DNA from: Cecembia rubra
Lineage (GTDB): Bacteria > Bacteroidota > Bacteroidia > Cytophagales > Cyclobacteriaceae
NCBI RefSeq assembly: GCF_003014575.1
Contig: NZ_PYGF01000004.1
Location: 224,556 to 288,555 of the forward strand
DNA: 64,000 nucleotides
Direction: 5' to 3'
The stretch's first letter is position 1; the number at the start of each line of letters is the position of its first letter. Position numbers and translations under genes: made by a program. Positions 17,821 through 25,553 of the stretch are shown piece by piece. The notes beneath the pieces were generated by a model that saw only the letters and a list, made by a program, of their open reading frames with translations, did not search any database and was not told the origin of the DNA.

Positions 17821-18809
17821 GCTTCAGAATATTTTTTCTTCCCCTTGATGTAAAATGTCCATAACAGGAATTTTACTTTTCCATTACTTCTTATGCCCTC
17901 ATTGGATGAATTTTTTTGATCAAAAGACATTTTGAAGAGGTCGCTGTGCGCTTTATATACCATAAATGCATGCCTGAACGTACCTTTTATCAAAAAATTA
18001 AATCCCGCAAGAATATCCAAAACTATCCTGATGGAATATACTATTCTCCATTGGCCTTTTGAAAGATTTTTTTTCAGAGTGGCAAGGTTATTCCTAAAAT
18101 TCAGATAAGTCTTTTTGGGGTTGGAATGGGAAAGTGTTGCACCCCCCACATGAAAAACTTTTACTGTACTGATATATCTGAAGGAATAGCCCCTTTTCCT
18201 TATTCTCCAACACCAGTCTATCTCCTCCATATGAGCAAAATAGGATGCATCAAACCCTCCAGATGCATGAAAAATTTCCGCCCGAATTGCCATACAGGCC
18301 CCGGATATCCAATCAACCATGATCTCATCATCATATTGGCCGTGATCCTCCTCCACAATATCAAAAAAACGCCCCCTACAATAAGGATAACCAAAACGGT
18401 CAATAAATCCACCAGCCGCACCTGCATGCTCAAAAAAACCCGGACTGTTAAATGACAATATTTTACCCTGTACCCCCGCTACATTTGGCTTATCCTCCAG
18501 AAAAGAAACAAGATTGACATCCCAGTTGGCAGTCACTTCCACATCAGAATTCAGCAAAACGTAATATTCAAAACGCCCCTTAACCTTATCTAAGGCTTGA
18601 TTATACCCTCCTGCATAACCATAATTGGTATCTAGGGAAATCAAATGCAGTTCAGGGAAATAGGACTTCAATAGAGCTACTGATCCATCTGTACTTGCAT
18701 TATCTGCAACAAAAATTGGAAAAGTAGAAAATTGAATGACAGAGGGAAGAAATTTTCTCAAAGTCTCCTCCCCATTATAATTCAATATGACAATTGCAGC
18801 CTTTTGCAT
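17817..18809 (-). CDS. Family 2 glycosyltransferase
   Basis: A 330-residue GT2 enzyme of the rhamnosyltransferase/WbbL type. The Rossmann-like start AIVILNYNGEETLRKFLPSV, the VFVADNASTDGS loop, the LLNSDVEVT nucleotide-diphospho-sugar motif (Asp of the DxD equivalent) and the acceptor-site region DWISGACMAIR followed by MEEIDWCWR are all typical. A C-terminal stretch (about 255-290) with hydrophobic residues probably contacts the membrane. It transfers a sugar to a lipid-linked or surface glycan. The ATG at 18809 overlaps the ybaB stop as TGATG, indicating translational coupling. The 3' end shares CTAG with the PspC gene. Confidence 0.92.
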   Translation of the reverse strand: MQKAAIVILNYNGEETLRKFLPSVIQFSTFPIFVADNASTDGSVALLKSYFPELHLISLDTNYGYAGGYNQALDKVKGRFEYYVLLNSDVEVTANWDVNLVSFLEDKPNVAGVQGKILSFNSPGFFEHAGAAGGFIDRFGYPYCRGRFFDIVEEDHGQYDDEIMVDWISGACMAIRAEIFHASGGFDASYFAHMEEIDWCWRIRKRGYSFRYISTVKVFHVGGATLSHSNPKKTYLNFRNNLATLKKNLSKGQWRIVYSIRIVLDILAGFNFLIKGTFRHAFMVYKAHSDLFKMSFDQKNSSNEGIRSNGKVKFLLWTFYIKGKKKYSEA

Positions 18810-19141
18810 CAAAACATATTACCTAAATCCATTCCTGGGATATTAGGCATCATCCCGTCTGTCGCCGACTTCATCTCCTCTTTTATTTTTACTTCAATTT
18901 CCTCCAAGGCTTTGTTTGTAGCTGCGACTATCAGGTCTCCAAGCATTTCTTTATCTGATAGATTGACCAAAGAATCATCCATTTGAATCCCGACCACTTT
19001 ACGGCTACCATTTACCATTACTCTGACCATTCCCGCTCCAGCCTCTCCTTCTGCCTTAAGGTGAACCAATTTGGCCTGAACTTCTTTGATTTTGGCCTGT
19101 GCCTCTTTCACCTTATTCATTATACTCATCAAATCAAACAT
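18809..19141 (-). CDS. YbaB/EbfC nucleoid-associated protein
   Basis: A 110-residue protein matching YbaB/EbfC: an N-terminal amphipathic helix (KVKEAQAKIKEVQAKLVH), then GEAGAGMVRVMVNGSRKVVGIQMDDS, and a C-terminal helix (LIVAATNKALEEIEVKIKEE) ending with a Met/Gly-rich tail PNIPGMDLGNMF. The dimer binds DNA nonspecifically. It commonly sits beside recR or dnaX, but here it is coupled to a glycosyltransferase gene, which I take as a lineage arrangement rather than function. The upstream spacing and start ATG are unambiguous. Confidence 0.93.
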   Translation of the reverse strand: MFDLMSIMNKVKEAQAKIKEVQAKLVHLKAEGEAGAGMVRVMVNGSRKVVGIQMDDSLVNLSDKEMLGDLIVAATNKALEEIEVKIKEEMKSATDGMMPNIPGMDLGNMF

Positions 19142-19354
19142 ATGCTTTTCATTTTATTCCCGGCAAATATAAATCTTTTTTGATGCACAAAACTGAAATA
19201 CATAAACACACAATTTATTCCGGAATTCCCCGTTTATAAAAACAAAATTCCTTTAATAAAAACTATAAGGAAATTTAATGGCCACAATGAAACCTTTTTC
19301 AGAATTTTTAAGTAATTAAAGTTCAAACCGACAATCAATTAACAAGGCCTAATT

Positions 19355-19636
19355 ATGAAAACCGTAGAAAAAATCGAAAAGGAGCAGATCAAGCAATTAA
19401 AATTTTGCAGAAAAGAGGTGCTTGCTGACAAGGATGCTAGAAAGAAGAGGGACTTTGATTTGATGCGGGCTCAAGCATTAGGAAATCTTCTGAAAAACAA
19501 AGTAAGCATAACTTTTGAAACAGCAGATGAAAAGGTATATCAGGTCCAAACCACTATCTGGGCAGTAGGATCTGAGTTTGTCTGTCTGAAATCTGATATC
19601 AGCATCCCCATCAATTCCATCATCGAAATTGAATGA
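19355..19636 (+). CDS. Small protein, possible Sm-like fold
   Basis: A 93-residue cytoplasmic protein of unknown function. The first 50 residues are a highly charged helix (KKRDFDLMRAQALGNLL). The rest reads as five short beta strands: KVSITFETADEK, YQVQTTIWAVGSEF, VCLKSD, ISIPINSI and IIEIE. The strand order and the final I-x-I-x-x-I recall Sm/Hfq-like folds, where a short helix precedes a five-strand barrel, but sequence identity is too low to be sure. It stands alone between ybaB and hisS, with an ATG preceded by AT-rich DNA. If Sm-like, it could bind RNA. No RNA-processing neighbour supports it directly. Confidence 0.75.
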   Translation: MKTVEKIEKEQIKQLKFCRKEVLADKDARKKRDFDLMRAQALGNLLKNKVSITFETADEKVYQVQTTIWAVGSEFVCLKSDISIPINSIIEIE

Positions 19637-19796
19637 TCGCATTGTTCCAAAATAAAAATCAATGCGTTTAGTTAAATTAAATGAAACTGCCTTTTCCAAA
19701 GTTCAGATGCGCCTTAAGGTTTTGTATTCAGGCTAGTCTAAACTTTGGAAAAGATTTAATTTTTTGAATTGCTCAACCCGAATTAAAGAGTAAAAA

Positions 19797-21164
19797 CTAA
19801 CAGACTCTTGAAATCATTTCTTCTACACTGAGAACTTCCTGTTCTCCTGAAATAAGATTTTTGAGACTGACATTTTTCTCTTTGATCTCATTGTCTCCCA
19901 ATATCAGCACATAGGGTATCTGCTTCTTATCCGCGTAAGTGAATTGTTTTTTGATTTTTGCCTCATCTGGATATAATTCAGAAGCAATCCCTGCCTGCCT
20001 TAATCGGTTCAAAATTCGAAGCCCATAATCAAAACCGCTTTTGTCAAAATAGGTGATTAAAACCTTGGTCTGATCAGCATGTTGCTCAGGAAACAAACCC
20101 AACTCCTCCATCACATCGTAAATCCTATCCACACCAAATGAAAAACCTACTCCGGAAACACCTTCCAATCCAAATACTCCTGTAAGGTTGTCATAACGCC
20201 CTCCCCCACTCACTGAGCCAATAGAGACATTGTGGACCTTTACTTCAAAAATTGCTCCAGTATAATAGGTAAGCCCCCTCGCCAAAACCACATCAAAATC
20301 GACATGATCCTGGGTTTCTCCAAAAGTTTCCAACAGCTGGATAACTTCTTGTATTTCCTGCAAACCTTTTAAGCCTGTTTCTGAGCTGGATAAAAAGCCC
20401 TTTAGAAAATCCAATTTTTTGTGGTTGTCCGCTTTTAAGGTGATGATGGGACTCAGTAATTCAATCGACCTTTCTCCAAACCCCCTTTGATTCAGTTCTT
20501 CCTGAACTTTTTCCCAACCTATCTTATCCAATTTATCTATAGCCACACACAATTCACCTTCCCGACCTTTTTCCCCGATCACCTCAGACAATCCTGTCAA
20601 TATCTTCCTGTTGTTGATTTTGATGCTGTAATCAGTAATCCCCAACTTGGAGAAAACACGTTTGATCATCAAGAGGATTTCCAACTCACATACAAGGCTA
20701 TCGGTACCCACCACATCCGCATCACATTGATAGAACTCCCTGTATCTTCCCCTTTGTGGCCTATCGGCACGCCAAACAGGTTGGATTTGATAACGCTTAA
20801 AAGGGAAGGTAATGTCATTTCGGTTCATCACCACATACCTGGCAAAAGGCACAGTCAAGTCATACCTAAGGCCTTTTTCAGAAACTTTAGGAAGCATTGC
20901 CGATGTCCCCTTTTCCAGGTCAGAAGGCTCCACATTCTTCAAAAAATCGCCACTGTTCAGAATTTTAAAAAGCAATTGATCCCCCTCGTCCCCATATTTT
21001 CCGGTTAGGGTACTGAGATTTTCCATCGCAGGTGTTTCGATCTGCTGAAAGCCAAAAAGGCTGAAAGTTTCTTTGATGGTGTTTAGGATATAATTTCTTC
21101 TTGCCATCTGGACGGGTCCGAAATCCCGGGTTCCTTTTGGCAAACTTGGTTTCTGAACGGACAT
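19797..21164 (-). CDS. hisS: Histidyl-tRNA synthetase
   Basis: A 455-residue class II aminoacyl-tRNA synthetase. Motif 1 is near IKETFSLFGFQQIETPAMENL-type sequence (about 30-50), motif 2 is FPFKRYQIQPVWRADRPQRGRYREFYQCD (split by eye, about 110-140), and the histidine-specific GLTYYTGAIFEV and GGGRYDNL blocks are present. The C-terminal anticodon-binding domain (about 360-455; KVLITYFDKSGFDYGL, then IPYVLILGDNEI) is complete. The ATG at 21164 fits the family start MSVQKPSLPKGTRDF; longer frames up to 21236 are just open sequence. It is divergent from the 47-residue gene at 21253. Confidence 0.97.
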   Translation of the reverse strand: MSVQKPSLPKGTRDFGPVQMARRNYILNTIKETFSLFGFQQIETPAMENLSTLTGKYGDEGDQLLFKILNSGDFLKNVEPSDLEKGTSAMLPKVSEKGLRYDLTVPFARYVVMNRNDITFPFKRYQIQPVWRADRPQRGRYREFYQCDADVVGTDSLVCELEILLMIKRVFSKLGITDYSIKINNRKILTGLSEVIGEKGREGELCVAIDKLDKIGWEKVQEELNQRGFGERSIELLSPIITLKADNHKKLDFLKGFLSSSETGLKGLQEIQEVIQLLETFGETQDHVDFDVVLARGLTYYTGAIFEVKVHNVSIGSVSGGGRYDNLTGVFGLEGVSGVGFSFGVDRIYDVMEELGLFPEQHADQTKVLITYFDKSGFDYGLRILNRLRQAGIASELYPDEAKIKKQFTYADKKQIPYVLILGDNEIKEKNVSLKNLISGEQEVLSVEEMISRVC

Positions 21165-21181
21165 GATTATTTTATTTTGGC

Positions 21182-21218
21182 CAAAGTTAAGTAAAATCAA
21201 AATTTTATTGTAATTTTG
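21182..21218. promoter_or_regulatory. Divergent promoter boxes of hisS and the 47-aa gene
   Basis: Two exact TAnnTTTG matches face outward: TAACTTTG on the minus strand at 21189-21182, 18 bp from the hisS ATG, and TAATTTTG on the plus strand at 21211-21218, 35 bp from the ATG at 21253. Clear -33 boxes were not found, so assignment rests on the -7 boxes. Confidence 0.5.
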
Positions 21219-21252
21219 CGCTTCATTTGAGATCACATAAACAGATAATACG

Positions 21253-21396
21253 ATGGCTGTTACTACTTTAAAAAGAAAATTGAGAAGAAAGAGGCAAGGT
21301 CAAAATACAAGGGTAATCAAAATCAAACAATTGAGCGCCAAGCCGGTAATTAAGAACGTGGATATTGAAGAGCTAAAGAAAAGCTTCGAAAAGTAA
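21253..21396 (+). CDS. 47-residue basic protein
   Basis: A short gene starting ATG GCT GTT ACT ACT and ending AAG TAA. The product has 15 Lys/Arg, with an N-terminal KRKLRRKRQGQNTR patch, and four acidic residues near the C-terminus, giving strong net positive charge. It has a -7 promoter box 35 bp upstream and a good terminator 28 bp downstream, so it is a real transcription unit. The composition suggests binding to RNA, DNA or the ribosome; no named family is recognised. It is divergent from hisS. Confidence 0.75.
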   Translation: MAVTTLKRKLRRKRQGQNTRVIKIKQLSAKPVIKNVDIEELKKSFEK

Positions 21397-21424
21397 TCCT
21401 CCTTTTCTCATAAAAGAAATTTAG

Positions 21425-21454
21425 GGCAGCATAAAAATGCTGCCTTTCTTTTTG
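21425..21454 (+). terminator. Terminator of the 47-aa gene
   Basis: Perfect 8-bp stem GGCAGCAT (21425-21432) / ATGCTGCC (21437-21444) with a 4-nt loop, followed by a T-rich tract. It begins 28 bp after the stop. Confidence 0.85.
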
Positions 21455-21551
21455 TCAATTTTTAAATAATATGATTGTCCGCTTTCATGCCAGTAGAATA
21501 ATCACAATAGAATAAACCTAAGATTTCAAACCAATATCAATGAATAACTTG

Positions 21552-21565
21552 TCCGCCGAGGCGGA
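21552..21565. repeat. Short GC-rich palindrome
   Basis: TCCGCC GA GGCGGA, a perfect 6-bp-arm dyad in otherwise AT-rich intergenic DNA. It resembles the small palindromic repeats scattered through Bacteroidota genomes; only one copy is seen in this window. Confidence 0.4.
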
Positions 21566-21698
21566 TCCAATATCTATTAATATCAGGTTGAATTAAGACC
21601 CAATTTAAATTGGTTACTTGTCTAATTGCGGATATACATATTAAAAATTACCTGTGCTGAAATTATACAGTCTAGCTAAAACCTGTTCCAATAAAAAT

Positions 21699-22847
21699 TC
21701 AATCAAACTTAAAAACCTCAAATACTGCCACATCATCAGTTTCTTCATTTTCCCTTTGCAGGGCTAAACCATTTTGAGTGACAAAGTAAGCCCCATATTG
21801 AATTAAATACTTTCCCTTAGGCATTGCATATTCTTTTTTGAATTTGAGGTCTCTGTCAAAAACCATAATGGAATAATCCCTTTCCAAATTTTCAAAATCA
21901 AGTTGAAAGATATCAAGGAAATTATTTGCAATAGGATGGCCAACAATTCTATAAAATTCATTTGTATAAGGATTGTACAGGAAATTCAGGAAAACAAAGT
22001 TCGAGGTATAATTGGATGAAATGTCTCTCATCTCGGAAAGTGAAGGTTTTTGTCTCAACTCTTCAGGCAAAAGTCCTCTCTTAAAGATTAAGCGATTGTT
22101 TTTATCCCCATTTCCGCTTAGGTTAATTTTTTCAACCAATCTCCAGTTAAGGTCATATTTATATACTTCATTTAAATTTGGCCAGTTTACATAAAAAAAA
22201 TCACCAACTTGTTGATAAGTCCAATATAGGTACTCAAAAATACCATAATAACCATCTACAAAGTCATCCTCTACCTGAATCCCCACTTTTAGAGATTCTT
22301 CAGCCCAATCATTAAATTGAACCCTTGAGGGAATGCCTTTTTGAGCAACAAAATAATTTGGAATTTCAATATGGCTTTTTGAGATTACCGGTTCAAGATA
22401 CCCTGGAATAATATGGGGTTTCCCAAAGACTGAACTGATTTTAACATTTATTTTACTTTTTATCTCCCCATCATAATTGGTAAGAAAAAGATCATTGACC
22501 TCATTGATCAAAAAAATAGAATCTTTATTGACGTAAGAATATCCGGAAATTTTCCGAAAATCAAGGTTGGGGTCATAGGTAATCGATTTTTCCAAACTCC
22601 CCTCATCCAACTCATAAAAATCCAACCTGTTTAAATTGTAATTTAAGGTGATTAATTTCTGTTTGGAATTTTCAATAACATACTGCGGGTAAAGGATTTT
22701 ATAGGAAGACAAAGAATCAATTCTCAATTCAAACCTTTTTAAAGGTAAAGGCAATCCCAAGAGGTTTTCAAATTGAGCTTTTTTCTCTGAACAACTGCTA
22801 CTCAAAAATAAGATGAGTAAAGAAAAGAAGAATAATTTTCGTTTCAT
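21699..22847 (-). CDS. Beta-propeller lipoprotein, DUF4221-like
   Basis: A 382-residue predicted lipoprotein (lipobox FLSSSC, Cys19) likely folding as a six-bladed beta-propeller, as in the DUF4221/6-bladed group of Bacteroidota. Blade-like repeats include NRLDFYELDEGSLEKSI, DSIFLINEVNDLFL and TQNGLALQRENEETDD. The function of this family is not known; it is often found beside small secreted peptides. Its ATG at 22847 overlaps by ATGA the end of the preceding degenerate peptide frame, so the two were cotranslated. Closely parallel proteins occur at 53248-54321 and 55409-56578 in this window. Confidence 0.8.
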   Translation of the reverse strand: MKRKLFFFSLLILFLSSSCSEKKAQFENLLGLPLPLKRFELRIDSLSSYKILYPQYVIENSKQKLITLNYNLNRLDFYELDEGSLEKSITYDPNLDFRKISGYSYVNKDSIFLINEVNDLFLTNYDGEIKSKINVKISSVFGKPHIIPGYLEPVISKSHIEIPNYFVAQKGIPSRVQFNDWAEESLKVGIQVEDDFVDGYYGIFEYLYWTYQQVGDFFYVNWPNLNEVYKYDLNWRLVEKINLSGNGDKNNRLIFKRGLLPEELRQKPSLSEMRDISSNYTSNFVFLNFLYNPYTNEFYRIVGHPIANNFLDIFQLDFENLERDYSIMVFDRDLKFKKEYAMPKGKYLIQYGAYFVTQNGLALQRENEETDDVAVFEVFKFD

Positions 22848-23131
22848 TGAATATCACAATTAAGTAATTTAAATGGAATTAAATGGCCATCCTTAAGCAG
22901 GGTGGCCATTCGATTAAAAGTTTTTCCTGCATTTACACCCGCACAAGTGGATGCTAAATCATACCTGCTATTCCACCAACTTCTTGCATCCACACAGGCT
23001 ATTATTTGATTCCCCAAACAATATCCATCATTCTTTCCTCCGTTTCTTGATTAACATTGAGCATTTAGAGGTTGTAGAAAAAACTGAAAAGAACAACCCA
23101 AAAGCGACGAATAAATAATTTGCTTTTTCAT
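22844..23131 (-). pseudogene. Degenerate secreted Cys-rich peptide gene (NVEALA-like)
   Basis: A frame of 96 codons runs from ATG 23131 to TGA 22844 but has an in-frame TAA at codon 27, and the signal-peptide part (codons 8-22) reads hydrophobically only in another frame (FVAFGLFFSVFSTTS). After the stop, the original frame continues NGGKNDGYCLGNQIIACVD and later contains four Cys in all. The end overlaps the propeller ATG (ATGA), as in an operon. I interpret it as a secreted peptide of the type that precedes 6-bladed propeller genes (compare 56680), inactivated by at least two indels and a nonsense codon. Recoding or a sequencing error are alternatives. Confidence 0.6.
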
Positions 23132-23295
23132 GATTTTTTAAAATTGCAATTAAAGATAATTACAAAATGAAAAATTTCTCCTGACTTAATTCAATTGCCC
23201 TTCTCCTGATATCAAAAAAAATAAAAAAAATAACATATGACCAAAAAATTTTTAAAAATACTCCCTTTAGAATTAGATTTTAATTAGGAGCAGAA

Positions 23296-23811
23296 TTAAA
23301 AACTTAAACTATTTCCTCCCCTCTTACCCAATTCTACTACCCTGAGGTTTTGGATTTTTCCATCTTGGACTTCAAACAGCAATAGCGTTCGCATCACATG
23401 AAAGCCTTGCTGTCCGATTGCCCCGGGATTCATATAGAGACAATTTAAAGAAGGATCAAATTCCACCTTACAGATATGCGAATGACCGCAGACAAACAAT
23501 CCCGCTCCATATTTCCTGATCTTCTCCTTTACGCCTTTGGCATAACGTGGCGGCTTCCCGCCAATATGGACCATAAATACCTTTAAGCCTTCCAATTCAA
23601 ACAGCAATTCATCCGGATACTCCCCCCTCATCTCCAAACCATCTATATTTCCGGTAATGATGCGCAGCTTTTTATCTTTGGGTAAGACCTGACCAAGTTG
23701 AATGTCCCCGATATCACCAGCATGCCATATTTCATCTACATCCTGCAGGTAGGAAAGCACCTTTTCATCTATATAGCCATGGGAATCAGAAATGAGCGCA
23801 ATTTTCGCCAT
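23296..23811 (-). CDS. YfcE/MJ0936-family metallophosphoesterase
   Basis: A 171-residue calcineurin-like phosphoesterase. Ligand motifs are ISDSHGYID (Asp, His), WHAGDIGD (Asp), TGNIDG (Asn) and HIGG followed by CGHSHICK (His-Ser-His), and a MNPGAIGQQ loop. Members hydrolyse phosphodiesters in a metal-dependent way; the real substrate is unknown. Cytoplasmic. The gene is divergent from the rhodanese gene at 23885, sharing a 73-bp region with a TAGATTTG box. The length matches the family. Confidence 0.93.
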   Translation of the reverse strand: MAKIALISDSHGYIDEKVLSYLQDVDEIWHAGDIGDIQLGQVLPKDKKLRIITGNIDGLEMRGEYPDELLFELEGLKVFMVHIGGKPPRYAKGVKEKIRKYGAGLFVCGHSHICKVEFDPSLNCLYMNPGAIGQQGFHVMRTLLLFEVQDGKIQNLRVVELGKRGGNSLSF

Positions 23812-23818
23812 AAAGTGT

Positions 23819-23845
23819 TTGGGAATGATTTATTACATAGATTTG
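23819..23845 (+). promoter_or_regulatory. Promoter of the rhodanese gene
   Basis: TTG (23819-23821) and an exact TAnnTTTG box, TAGATTTG, at 23838-23845, 39 bp before the ATG at 23885. The spacer of 16 bp is short, so only the -7 box is persuasive. Confidence 0.45.
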
Positions 23846-23884
23846 TTAGGATACAAGGCTAAACATTAAAAACCAAAACATAAA

Positions 23885-24310
23885 ATGAAAACACCATCAA
23901 AGCATGTGAAAAACACCTTGATGCTCTTGTTCCTTATCATCGGTATTTCGATGTCCCAAAATGCAATAGCCCAGGAAGGAGCTCCAAAATTGAGCCCAGA
24001 TGAATTTCAGGTTCAGGCTAAAAAACACAAGAAAAAAAATGTAATCCTTGATATCAGAACACCGGAAGAAGTTGCAGAAGGTTATATTGAAGGTGCTGAG
24101 TTTGTGGATTTTTTAGGAGGAAACTTCGAAACGGAAATTCAAAAACTCAATAAAAAGAAAACCTACTATGTATACTGCCGGTCAGCAAGAAGAACCATTC
24201 CGGCAACAGAAAAAATGAAAGAACTGGGTTTTAAAAAAGTATATATGCTCGAGGGAGGGCTGAACAATTGGGTTGAAACGGGAAAACCATTAACCAAATC
24301 CCCTAAATAA
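23885..24310 (+). CDS. Exported rhodanese-like sulfurtransferase
   Basis: A 141-residue protein with a signal peptide (about residues 1-29, ending NAIAQ) and one rhodanese domain. Family elements: NVILDIRTPEEVAEGYIEGAEFVDF, the active loop YVYCRSARRT with catalytic Cys, and MLEGGLNNWVETGKPL. It should act in the periplasm, probably moving sulfane sulfur or reducing thiosulfate/polysulfide. The exact substrate is not shown. It stands alone before pdhB, with 112 bp between them. The sulfide:quinone reductase at 31.5 kb could feed it sulfane sulfur, but that is inference. Confidence 0.9.
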   Translation: MKTPSKHVKNTLMLLFLIIGISMSQNAIAQEGAPKLSPDEFQVQAKKHKKKNVILDIRTPEEVAEGYIEGAEFVDFLGGNFETEIQKLNKKKTYYVYCRSARRTIPATEKMKELGFKKVYMLEGGLNNWVETGKPLTKSPK

Positions 24311-24431
24311 GCCATTGGGATAAATAAATCCTGCCTTCGTGATTTTGATGAAAATATCCCCCCAAAGACCAAAGCTTGTTTTGGATTTGAGGGATTAGTT
24401 TCTATTTTTACGGCCGAAAATATTGTCTATA

Positions 24432-25409
24432 ATGAGAGTTATCCAATTCAGAGAAGCTTTAAGAGAGGCTATGTCCGAAGAAATGAGACGCGACAAAAAT
24501 GTGTTTCTCATGGGCGAGGAAGTAGCAGAATATAATGGAGCCTATAAGGTATCCCAAGGCATGTTGGACGAATTCGGTCCTGACAGGGTTTATGACACAC
24601 CAATTGCAGAACTTGGTTTTGCTGGTCTTGGTGTAGGTGCAGCCATGAATGGTCTGAGACCCATCATTGAGTTCATGACATTCAATTTCTCCCTGGTAGC
24701 CATTGATCAGGTAATCAACTCCGCTGCCAAAATGTACGCCATGTCTGGTGGTGCATACAGTGTACCTATTGTATTCAGGGGCCCAACTGGTAATGCGGGA
24801 CAATTAGGAGCTACCCACTCTTCTAATTTCGAAAATTGGTTTGCCAATACTCCAGGACTGAAAGTAGTAGTTCCTTCCAACCCTTATGATGCCAAAGGTT
24901 TATTGAAAGCCTCAATCAGGGATAACGATCCGGTTATTTTCATGGAATCTGAATTGATGTATTCTGATAAAGGAGAAGTTCCGGAAAGCGAATACTTGCT
25001 TCCAATTGGTGTGGCAGACATCAAAAGAAAAGGGAAAGACGTTACAATCGTTTCCTTTGGAAAAATGATGAAAGTTGCCCTGGAATCAGCTGAGGAACTT
25101 GCTAAGGACGGTATTGAAGCAGAAGTGATTGACTTAAGGACAGTTAGGCCAATTGATTATGCTGCAGTGGTAGAATCTGTAAAGAAAACCAACAGGTGCG
25201 TGGTGGTAGAAGAAGCTAACCCATTGGCGGCTATTTCTTCTGAGATCGCTTACCATCTTCAGAGAAATGCTTTCGACTACCTGGATGCTCCGGTGATAAG
25301 AGTCAATTCTATGGATGTTCCATTGAGTTATGCACCAACATACATAGATATTACCATTCCTAATGTGAAAAGAACTTTGGAAGCGGTAAAGCAAGTAATG
25401 TACAAATAA
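24432..25409 (+). CDS. pdhB: Pyruvate dehydrogenase E1 component, beta subunit
   Basis: A 325-residue transketolase-C/pyrimidine-binding protein. It starts MRVIQFREALREAM; TTG at 24423 is in frame but weaker. Family markers are FLMGEEVAEYNGAYKVSQGM, TPIAELGFAGLGVGAA, EFMTFNFSLVAIDQV and VEEANPLAAISSEI near the C-terminus. It pairs with an alpha subunit in the pyruvate dehydrogenase complex; the alpha gene and E2/E3 are not in this window. The split alpha/beta type is usual for Bacteroidota. It is a lone gene with a strong terminator 25 bp downstream. Confidence 0.94.
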   Translation: MRVIQFREALREAMSEEMRRDKNVFLMGEEVAEYNGAYKVSQGMLDEFGPDRVYDTPIAELGFAGLGVGAAMNGLRPIIEFMTFNFSLVAIDQVINSAAKMYAMSGGAYSVPIVFRGPTGNAGQLGATHSSNFENWFANTPGLKVVVPSNPYDAKGLLKASIRDNDPVIFMESELMYSDKGEVPESEYLLPIGVADIKRKGKDVTIVSFGKMMKVALESAEELAKDGIEAEVIDLRTVRPIDYAAVVESVKKTNRCVVVEEANPLAAISSEIAYHLQRNAFDYLDAPVIRVNSMDVPLSYAPTYIDITIPNVKRTLEAVKQVMYK

Positions 25410-25434
25410 ATAAAAGTCCTTACTTTAAAATATC

Positions 25435-25467
25435 AAAAGCCTGGCGGTTATAACCTCCAGGCTTTTT
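25435..25467 (+). terminator. Terminator of pdhB
   Basis: Stem AAAAGCCTGG (25435-25444) with CCAGGCTTTT (25457-25466), loop of 12, followed by Ts. It starts 25 bp after the stop. Confidence 0.9.
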
Positions 25468-25492
25468 TGATTTATGAAAGAATCAGGGGCAA

Positions 25493-25525
25493 TAAAAAAA
25501 CCGCCACGCAAATTCGTAGCGGCTT
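25493..25525 (-). terminator. Terminator of the TonB-type receptor gene
   Basis: CCGCCACG (25501-25508) pairs with CGTAGCGG (25515-25522) with one mismatch; the A-run just before it is the U-tract on the minus strand. It is about 30 bp past the receptor stop. Confidence 0.7.
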
Positions 25526-25553
25526 TTAAAAACAATCAATCTATCAACTTTCT

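Larger units (their letters stand above)
21397..21698. other. Intergenic stretch with a palindrome
   Basis: Between the 47-aa gene and the minus-strand propeller gene. It contains the terminator at 21425 and the GC-rich palindrome TCCGCCGAGGCGGA at 21552-21565, which stands out in AT-rich DNA. No gene is supported. Confidence 0.6.
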
